Source of the DNA: Chloroflexota bacterium
Lineage (GTDB): Bacteria > Chloroflexota > UBA11872 > VXOZ01
Assembly (NCBI GenBank): GCA_028874195.1
Contig: JAPPLM010000064.1
Span: forward strand, 1-39,468
Direction: 5' to 3'
Length of the DNA stretch: 39,468 bases
Shown here: positions 33,302 through 39,468 of the stretch, in pieces
Layout of the letters: each line of letters opens with the position of its first letter
Position numbering within the stretch: position 1 is the first letter of the stretch
Notes under the pieces: model-generated
What the model saw: the letters and a program-made list of their open reading frames with translations, nothing else
Told to the model about the DNA's origin: nothing
Database searches by the model: none
Made by a program: the position numbers and the translations under genes

Positions 33302-36300
33302 CTATGGCGGTGGAATCCGCAGGCGCTGGCCGACGCTGATCACATCAGGGTCTGAAATCTCGTTATACGCCGCCAGCGCGCTGGCGGCGACTCCAAACTC
33401 CTGAGCAATCGCGGTGAGCGTATCGCCCTCTTGCACAATGTACTCTTGCTGTGCTGGTGTTGGTATTGGCGTGGGAGTCGGCCCTGATTCAGGCTGTGGA
33501 CGTGGCGAGGGTGTTGGTTCAGGCAGTGGAGTGGCAATTGGTGTAGGCGGCACCACGACCAGTTGAGGCGTTGGGGACAGCGTTTTGAGTGGCTGCTGAT
33601 TTGACGGCGGTCCCGCCATTGTTGAAGCACTTGTAATGTCTGGATTCCAGAGGCCGCGCGTAGCGAAGGTCACGGCAATAAGTGCGCCAACGGCCAGCAA
33701 GACCGCGCCTCTTGCCAGACCCTGTTCGCCGACCAGAGGTGTCTTCGTGCCGGCAGGGAGGAGCGGCCACCAATTGGCTTTGATAGAAGCCGGCCACCAG
33801 TTTGCTTTACCTACGAGGGCCACAATCCCCGGTACGAGCAGCGAGCGCACTACCAACGCGTCGATTAGAATTCCAAGCGCAACAGCGGCACCCATTTGAA
33901 ACAGCATCTGCAGCGGCGATGCCGTAAGCGCGGCAAAGGTACCGGCGAGAATGACACCGGCAGCCGTGATGATTGCGCCTGTGCGGGCCGAAGCCACACG
34001 CACGCCCTCGCGTAAGGGTAGCGAGGCGCTCTCTTCCCGAATGCGGTGTACCAAGAAGACGTTGTAGTCTGCGCCAAGCGCAATGAGCATCACCATCACC
34101 GTCAAGGGAAGCAGATAGTAAACTCCCTCATGACCGAGGACTCCTTGGAAGAACAACGTTGAGAGCCCCAAACTGCTGCCGTAGGAGAAGACAACGGAGC
34201 CTACCAGATAGAGAGGCGCTACGAGGCTGCGCAGCAGAATCGCGAGAACGGCAAAGATGCCAACTACGGTGACGATGCCCACGGTCCGAATGTCTTGGCG
34301 TACTACCTGTTGGATGTCGGCAATCTCCGCCGTTGATCCGCCCAGGAAAACCTTGGCCGACGCCAGCGGGCCGTCACGCTCACGCTCAAGAGTTTGTCTC
34401 AATTCGCTCAGGGACGAGATGGCCTCCGGGCTAAGCGGATCGTCTTCGAGGATGACAAAGATTCGAATTGTCCTAGCGTCTTCCGACAGGAACAGCGGCG
34501 CAATCGCGCGAGAGGCTTCCTGTACTTCGGGGAGTGCCGTCGGTATGAGGTAGGGATGAGGATAAGTGGCAAATGCCTCCCGCAAGGCGGAGAGCGCGTC
34601 TGCCAGATTGCCCATCGCCGCCGGCAGGGGACTCTGACTCGGCTCACGCGCTGCCAGCGCACTGGGGAAGAACACCGCGTCGGGCTGCTCAGCGAAGAAT
34701 GCATCTAGCAAGTCGAGCTGAGTTGCTACCTCGCCAACAGTAGCCTGGGTTTCTGACTGAATTGCCGCACGTTGTTGCGCGGAGAGGGTTGCCGGCGCAG
34801 GGGCGCTCTCTAAGCGTTGCTGGATGTCTTGCAAGATCCGGGTTGCCTCTGTAAAGGCTGACTGCCCGATCACGTTGGGAAAAGCTTCAGATAGCTCCTC
34901 CAGATAGAGACTAACCGGCGCGAGCGCAGCGGCAGGGTCGCCTGTGCTTGGGGAAGAGCCCGGTTGGCGCAACTGCGTCGCCAACTCGCGAAGCTGTGTG
35001 GTGGGATGGGCCTGGCTGCGTAGGTCCGCAGTCCTCGCGGAGAGGTCTGCCAGCGCGTTCTGTGTGCGGTCGAATTGTCCCGCTTGCGCAACATCCGGAA
35101 ACGCGCCTGCCAACTCTGCCACGTATTGCTGTAGTACGACCGCCTGGGCCCCGGCTGCCTCAATGTGGTGACTTGGCGATTCATCTCCACCCGCTTGAGG
35201 ATTGCGCAAAGCGGCGACAATCTGCGCCAACTGCGTGGGAACGGTGAATCCGGTAGTGCTCCCATCGCCGACAGGGTCGATGACTGTACGTGCCAGTCCG
35301 ACCGATTCTAAAGCAAGTAATTCCTCCTGCATCGCCGCGATGGCGCGCAAGATTGGGGCCGACGTGAGGTCGGCGCTCTCCGGCAGTTCTAACAGCACCA
35401 CGCCGGGCGCGAACTCTCCTTGCGGGAAGTTTCTTGCGATAGCGTCGAAGCCTTGGCGAGAGTCAGTCGTCTTGGGCAGCGAAGCGAGCATGGCAAGGTT
35501 TTCACGATACTGGAGCAGGCCAACGTAAGGAATCGCGAGAAGCACCGTTATGAGTGTTACGAGGACAAGCGGCCTTCGTGCGACAAGATTGGCAATGCGT
35601 ACCCAATGTGACGAGGGCTGCGTGTTTTCAACACTTGTCTTGAGCGGCCAAAAGAGGTGTTTACCAAAGAGGGAGAGCAATGCGGGAGTTAGGGTGAGTC
35701 CCGCGAGCAAGGTTATGCCTACAGCCAATGCGAGACCGGGTCCCATAGTCTTAACTAGGCCAAAACGCGCCATGCCGAGAGCGGATAGGCCGACCATTGT
35801 CGTGATGGCGCTCGCTGCGATCACTGCTCCGATGCGCTGTACTGAACGCACTGCAGCTTCGTAAGCAGTGTTTTGCCCGAGTTCCTCGCGAAAACGCGAA
35901 ATGAAGAAGAGCGAATAGTCGGTGCCGGCGCCAAAGACGAGCACCACCATGAAAGAATCGAGCAGTGATGAGATCTGCCAACCAAACTGAGCCAAGTAAC
36001 CCAGGATGCCCCGCGAAACGAGGTACGCGAGCGTAATGGTAATAAGCGGTATGAGGATGGCAAGGGGCGCCCGGTATATTAAGAAGAGAAGGCCAATGAC
36101 GAGGAATAGCGTAACGGTGGTGGTGCGGTCCGTGCTCTCAACGATGCTGTCTACCAGGTCCGTGCCGAGTCCAGCCTCACCGGTGAAGTTTACTGCCAGG
36201 CCTGCGGGCTTGCCTTGTTCCACGCGTTCGCGGATGGCATAGGTCGCCTCATCAACCACCGGCTGAAATGCCGCCACGGTGAAATGCACCTCGATCAGCA

Positions 36301-36688
36301 TGGCAGCGTTGTTCGGGCTGATGAGGGTACTCTCACGCTCCGGGTGGCTGAAGACGGAGACTACGTCCTGTACGATTGCCGGTCCCTGGGGAGAGAGCAG
36401 CCAGTTGTGGACGGACTCCGCGAACCCGCGGTCTGCAGCCGTGAGTCCGCCTTCTCGTTCAAAGACCAGTAGACCGGAACTGGCGCTGCCGCTGGCAGCG
36501 AATTTCTCGGCCTCCAACGCGCGGGCAGCTACAGAATTGGCAGCGGAAGGCAGGAAGCTCGTCTGGTCGGAAGAAGCGACGTCACTGATGGACGGCGCAG
36601 TAACGCCAAGGAGTAGCGCAAGGGCAATCCAGAAGAGAAGTATGGGAATCCGGAGAGGCACGACCACGTGCCCAAACTTACGAATCAT
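33302..36688 (-). CDS. MMPL/RND-family transporter with C-terminal LysM domain
   Basis: This is a 1128-aa inner-membrane protein. The first half (about 1-400) has an N-terminal helix, a periplasmic domain and the MMPL helix bundle (F-G-A-G-T-D-Y-S-L-F-F-I-S-R-F-R-E-E is the hallmark). A long extracytoplasmic region (about 410-760) is Ala/Gln-rich and helical. The second bundle (about 790-975) repeats A-L-G-A-D-Y-N-V-F-L-V-H-R-I. An extra helix (about 994-1011) follows, then a 70-residue Pro/Thr linker and a LysM domain (1082-1128, Y-I-V-Q-E-G-D-T-L-T-A-I-A). MMPL proteins export lipids or drugs by proton-motive force. LysM binds peptidoglycan-like glycans. The substrate is unknown. Confidence 0.92.
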   Translation of the reverse strand: MIRKFGHVVVPLRIPILLFWIALALLLGVTAPSISDVASSDQTSFLPSAANSVAARALEAEKFAASGSASSGLLVFEREGGLTAADRGFAESVHNWLLSPQGPAIVQDVVSVFSHPERESTLISPNNAAMLIEVHFTVAAFQPVVDEATYAIRERVEQGKPAGLAVNFTGEAGLGTDLVDSIVESTDRTTTVTLFLVIGLLFLIYRAPLAILIPLITITLAYLVSRGILGYLAQFGWQISSLLDSFMVVLVFGAGTDYSLFFISRFREELGQNTAYEAAVRSVQRIGAVIAASAITTMVGLSALGMARFGLVKTMGPGLALAVGITLLAGLTLTPALLSLFGKHLFWPLKTSVENTQPSSHWVRIANLVARRPLVLVTLITVLLAIPYVGLLQYRENLAMLASLPKTTDSRQGFDAIARNFPQGEFAPGVVLLELPESADLTSAPILRAIAAMQEELLALESVGLARTVIDPVGDGSTTGFTVPTQLAQIVAALRNPQAGGDESPSHHIEAAGAQAVVLQQYVAELAGAFPDVAQAGQFDRTQNALADLSARTADLRSQAHPTTQLRELATQLRQPGSSPSTGDPAAALAPVSLYLEELSEAFPNVIGQSAFTEATRILQDIQQRLESAPAPATLSAQQRAAIQSETQATVGEVATQLDLLDAFFAEQPDAVFFPSALAAREPSQSPLPAAMGNLADALSALREAFATYPHPYLIPTALPEVQEASRAIAPLFLSEDARTIRIFVILEDDPLSPEAISSLSELRQTLERERDGPLASAKVFLGGSTAEIADIQQVVRQDIRTVGIVTVVGIFAVLAILLRSLVAPLYLVGSVVFSYGSSLGLSTLFFQGVLGHEGVYYLLPLTVMVMLIALGADYNVFLVHRIREESASLPLREGVRVASARTGAIITAAGVILAGTFAALTASPLQMLFQMGAAVALGILIDALVVRSLLVPGIVALVGKANWWPASIKANWWPLLPAGTKTPLVGEQGLARGAVLLAVGALIAVTFATRGLWNPDITSASTMAGPPSNQQPLKTLSPTPQLVVVPPTPIATPLPEPTPSPRPQPESGPTPTPIPTPAQQEYIVQEGDTLTAIAQEFGVAASALAAYNEISDPDVISVGQRLRIPPP

Positions 36689-37090
36689 CGCGCGTTCTAG
36701 CTGCAGCGGGAGCCGACAAGGCGGTTATACTGGCTTATCCTTGTGGGAGGAGTTTCAAGCGCGTGCAATTGCCATTAAGATTCATAGTACAACGCGATTC
36801 TTGCGCCTACAACTGTTTGGTTTTTCCTTCCTGTGCTGTACGGATTTGCGTTTGTGGATGCAATCCGCGTCAAGAACAGACTGCGCTAACTCGTGCGAGC
36901 GTGCGCGCAGCCCCACGGGTGACTGACGTGCATAGCGCGATGCGGCGACTTGCGATGCTGCACGCTCTAGCAGGCTTCTCGATTGACTTCTGGCGGTAAA
37001 TTGGGTTTCATTGTGTGCAGAGTCTTGCTCCATGCCACTGGCGAGCAGGACCCTCCGATTTGTCAGGAAGCCGAGGAGCGACTGAACACC
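36689..37090. other. Divergent intergenic region MMPL / isomerase
   Basis: These 402 bases hold both promoters but no gene. A weak plus-strand candidate is TTGACT (36983-36988), 17 nt, TTTCAT (37006-37011). The frame from 36983 that runs into the isomerase is an open upstream extension without family similarity. I see no repeat or RNA. Confidence 0.45.
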
Positions 37091-37906
37091 ATGAAGAAGG
37101 GACTTAACCGGGGAGCGCTGCCAAGCGACTGGCAGCCGGACCAGATACTCGATACAGCCAAAGAAGCCGGCTTTGACGGCGTGGAGTTGACGTTCGGCAA
37201 TGAGGGCTCGTTGCACGTCAACCTCACCAACGAAGAGTTGCGCGCCATACGCAAGCACGCAGAGTCCATCGGCTTGGAACTGCCGAGCACCTATACCGGC
37301 CTGAACTGGCAGGTACGCATGACCGACGCCGACCCGGACGTGCGTGCGAACGCGGCGCGAATAAACGAACGGATGCTGGAGATTGCACACGAGATCGGGG
37401 CAAATACACTATTGGTTGTGCCGGGAGTGGTGGACGAACACACGGCCTACGACGACGCGTATAACCGGGCGCGGGATGCGATAGGGGCCTTAGTGCCTAA
37501 GGCCCGGAGCCTCGGTGTGGCAATTGGCGTGGAGAACGTATGGAATAAGTTCCTGCTCAGCCCGCTTGAGTTCGCGCGCTTCGTTGACGAGATCAATGAT
37601 CCCCACGTGGGCGCTTACTTCGACGTGGGCAATATCCTCGCCTACGGTTATCCGGAACAATGGATTCGCATTCTCGGCAAGCGTATCAAGAAGTGCCACG
37701 TCAAGGACTTCGTGGTGCAAAGGCCCGGCGGCTACTTTACGACCCTGTTGGAAGGGTCGGTGGATTGGCCGGCGGTGCGCCAGGCGTGGGATGATATCGG
37801 CTACGACGACTTTGTAACCGTCGAGATTGGCCCTATGCGCCATAATCCGGCCTTAGGCGCGCGCATTATGGCCGAGTCTTTGGATACGATCTTCTCGCTT
37901 AGTTAG
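37091..37906 (+). CDS. Sugar phosphate isomerase/epimerase-like TIM barrel protein
   Basis: This 271-aa protein belongs to the xylose-isomerase-like / AP endonuclease 2 TIM-barrel superfamily. Metal ligands fit the sequence as Glu148 (G-V-E-N), Asp178 (Y-F-D-V-G-N), His203 (K-C-H-V-K-D) and Glu245 (T-V-E-I-G). It resembles L-ribulose-5-phosphate 3-epimerase (UlaE) and related hexulose isomerases; the exact sugar cannot be told. ATG 37091 starts the recognisable domain (M-K-K-G-L-N), with GAGGAG 12 nt upstream, a slightly long spacing. It lies near remnants of a sugar-type binding protein, consistent with carbohydrate use. Confidence 0.88.
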   Translation: MKKGLNRGALPSDWQPDQILDTAKEAGFDGVELTFGNEGSLHVNLTNEELRAIRKHAESIGLELPSTYTGLNWQVRMTDADPDVRANAARINERMLEIAHEIGANTLLVVPGVVDEHTAYDDAYNRARDAIGALVPKARSLGVAIGVENVWNKFLLSPLEFARFVDEINDPHVGAYFDVGNILAYGYPEQWIRILGKRIKKCHVKDFVVQRPGGYFTTLLEGSVDWPAVRQAWDDIGYDDFVTVEIGPMRHNPALGARIMAESLDTIFSLS

Positions 37907-38024
37907 GCCTTTGAAAAGTGACTTTATGAGTCGTCCTGCCCAGAGGCATTGCAGCGACAAAAGCTTCTTGGAAACGCATTCTCCGAACGGTATTGACTAG
38001 CGCGCTGGCGCTGGGGGTGGACGC
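37907..38024. other. Short spacer, nothing recognised
   Basis: The 118 bases after the isomerase stop contain no gene, hairpin with T-run, or repeat that I can support. Confidence 0.5.
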
Positions 38025-38217
38025 CTACCGCTCCACGCGCTCGCGCACGGTATTGATCAACATTGCATCCATACCCAGCACGTCAAGGCCTACAATCGCC
38101 ACCTTTTGTTCGCCGTCTCCAAGAACTACGTCGGTCGCATAAAGACCGTGCAGGACACTTTCCACGTCTGGCTGGCTTGACTGGAAAGCGCTTCCCAGCG
38201 GCGGGAAAATTCGGACA
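38025..38217 (-). pseudogene. Fragment of a neutral/alkaline ceramidase-like N-terminus
   Basis: On the minus strand this encodes about 60 residues: V-R-I-F-P-P-L-G-S, then H-G-L-Y-A-T-D-V-V-L-G-D-G-E and V-A-I-V-G-L-D-V-L-G-M-D. The pattern matches the start of neutral ceramidase-like hydrolases (I-T-P-P-L-G ... L-Y-A-R-A-L-V-L-D-D-G ... V-S-L-D). The frame ends at TAG 38025-38027, so the other several hundred residues of the enzyme, including the catalytic region, are missing. The apparent upstream frame runs through a 9-G tract (38221-38229) and the neighbouring terminator and is not real coding sequence. Confidence 0.6.
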
Positions 38218-38220
38218 TCA

Positions 38221-38229
38221 GGGGGGGGG
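38221..38229. repeat. Homopolymer of nine G
   Basis: Nine consecutive G sit directly at the upstream edge of the ceramidase-like fragment, between it and the terminator. This is the second G-tract in the window after the G12 at 20596. Confidence 0.8.
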
Positions 38230-38233
38230 TCAA

Positions 38234-38268
38234 GAAAAAAGCAGGGCCGGACTGGCATGTCCGGCCCC
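38234..38268 (-). terminator. Rho-independent terminator after the sugar-binding protein gene
   Basis: On the minus strand GGGCCGGAC (38267-38259), loop ATGCCA, GTCCGGCCC (38252-38244), then TGC and six T (38240-38235). The perfect 9-bp GC-rich stem plus T-run begins 23 nt after the stop at 38291. Confidence 0.88.
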
Positions 38269-38290
38269 AACAAATGCGGTCAAGATGCGC

Positions 38291-39433
38291 TCAGCAGACG
38301 CAGCCACCTTCCTCCAGGTGCACCTCCGCCACTTTCTGCGTCTCTTCCAGCAATTCTTGAATGGTGGTCTTGCCTTCTTCCAGCTCGATCCAGCCTTCCG
38401 CCCATTGCGTGTCCAACTCGGACTGGCGGACCATTTGCCGGTGGGCTACGCTCATTGCCGCCGTCTGCGCATAGACCTCGGGGTCTTCATACTCGTATTG
38501 GGTGAACGGCGGAATGGACTTGTTGGCCGCGTAGCGGCTGCCGCCGAGCTGTGCGATGAACGGTATGGCGTCCTCTCCGATCGCGAATTTATAGAACTCC
38601 CAGCCGGCATCCGGCTCGGTGGCTGACGCGCTGATCCATTTGGCGTCGATGGACTGCGCCGCCATGCGCCCTGCCGGGCCCTTCGGCAGCAGCGTGTGCT
38701 CCACCTTGAAGGGCTCCTCCTGGGTCTCGATCCTTGCTTTGATGGTGCGGGTAAAGTAAGAGCCGGTAATGAGCCCCGCGACCGTTTGTTGCGTAAAGTC
38801 CGGCTCCACATTCGGCTCTTTCCCCAGGGTCAAACCATACGCCACACGGTGCTTGATCACCATATCCAGCGCATTCTGCGCGGCCTCGGCGGCCTGCTGC
38901 GTATTGATGGTAGGCGCCGTGAAGTCCTCATTCCACCACGCCCCGCCCCAGGCAAAGAGATGAATCCAGAACCAGCCGGTGCGATTGAAGCGATAGGGCT
39001 GCGTGCCAAAGCGGGTGATGCGATTCCCCTCCGTCTTCGTTAGCTTCGTAGCCATCTCCAGCACCGCATCCCAGGTCCAGTTGCCTTCCGCCTCCAACTC
39101 GCGCGGCGACTTCAGGCCCGCTTCCGCAATGAGATCGGCATTGTACCAGTACTCCTTGCCGTTCGTGAACCAGGCAATGCCGTAGGCCTGCCCGCCGATA
39201 CGCTCGAGGGCGTATTCGTGAAAGTCATCCAGGTTGACATCCGGGTCCGCGGCCAGGAACGGGTCGAGCGGCACCAGCATCTCGGCAGTGTAAAACTGGC
39301 TGAGATAGCCAAACCAGCCGTAATAGACGTCATAGGGAACACCGCTGGCAAACGCCGCCACCGCCTTCTCGGTCAGCGAGGTGGGAAAACTGCCGGAGGC
39401 AACATCAACGTTGCGGAATGATAAGTTCGTGAC
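38291..39433 (-). pseudogene. Family-1 (sugar-type) ABC solute-binding protein, 5'-truncated
   Basis: The frame encodes about 380 residues of an SBP_bac_1-type receptor: A-A-F-A-S-G-V-P-Y-D-V, L-V-P-L-D-P-F, W-Y-N-A-D-L-I-A-E-A-G-L, W-T-W-D, and a C-terminal segment ending G-G-C-V-C. Family similarity extends upstream of the first GTG (39361) into V-D-V-A-S-G-S-F-P-T. A TAA at 39434-39436 then cuts the frame before any signal peptide or the first 50-80 residues. Without a signal it could not be exported as a receptor. No permease or ATPase genes follow, only a terminator. It is most likely a decayed gene; frameshift or sequence error near 39433 is the alternative. Confidence 0.75.
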
Positions 39434-39436
39434 TTA

Positions 39437-39468
39437 GACAGTGATTACACCCTTGCTATACTGCGATA
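39437..39468. other. Window end, nothing assigned
   Basis: The last 32 bases lie upstream of the truncated binding-protein frame and show no recognisable continuation of it in any frame. Confidence 0.4.

Noticed and set aside
36983-37090. 36-residue extension of the isomerase-like protein
   Set aside because: The added residues do not fit the TIM-barrel start, and a possible promoter lies there.

Overview
The window is about 39.5 kb of a moderately GC-rich bacterial chromosome and is mostly ordinary housekeeping DNA with a more plastic right half. The best guess for the source is a Chloroflexota-like (green non-sulfur) bacterium. This rests on the EF-P modification loop reading K-M-G-R-G with Arg32, which I recall from Chloroflexota EF-Ps, on the pepP-efp-accB order, and on the general gene mix. 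It is an inference; no rRNA is present. No phage, insertion sequence or CRISPR array was seen.

Layout. 0.1-3.5 kb (minus strand): tatA, a SpoIIM-like membrane protein, pepP, efp and an accB-like gene whose biotinylation lysine is replaced by Asn. 3.9-16.7 kb (plus strand): a CtpA-type S41 protease, an M16 peptidase, a TPR protein, a DUF4349/DUF11 envelope protein, MurJ, PEP carboxylase and two tandem phytanoyl-CoA-dioxygenase-like genes. 16.9-19.2 kb (minus): tRNA-Arg with the uncommon GCG anticodon, then hflC and hflK. 19.8-21.4 kb: ferritin, tRNA-Gly(CCC), and a short-chain dehydrogenase broken by a one-base frameshift and preceded by a run of 12 G. 21.7-25.5 kb (minus): a zinc/manganese-type ABC importer. 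26.3-32.1 kb (minus): a five-gene Opp/Dpp-type ABC importer, with a divergent methyltransferase beside it. 33.3-36.7 kb: a giant MMPL transporter with a C-terminal LysM domain. 37.1-37.9 kb: a sugar-phosphate isomerase-like protein. 38.0-39.4 kb: two decayed genes, a ceramidase-like fragment and a sugar-binding protein without its signal peptide.

The most unusual locus is the metal importer at 21.7-25.5 kb. Its substrate-binding lipoprotein is a ZnuA/AztC-type cluster A-I protein. Its His-rich loop has been split by a beta-propeller of about 380 residues that resembles AztD, the periplasmic zinc metallochaperone that is a separate protein in AztABCD systems. Receptor and chaperone appear to be one polypeptide, with a His-rich strip on each side of the insert.

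Immediately upstream of it lies a dead remnant: the promoter, RBS and Tat signal peptide of a second Opp-type binding protein. It is about 90% identical over its core to the live Opp promoter 6.07 kb away. Both copies keep a -35/-10 pair and a 15-bp 7-1-7 palindrome of the Fur/Zur type overlapping the -35. This raises the possibility, not proven here, that the Opp-type importer is metal-regulated and takes up a metal complex, so that 21.7-32.2 kb would be one metal-acquisition region.
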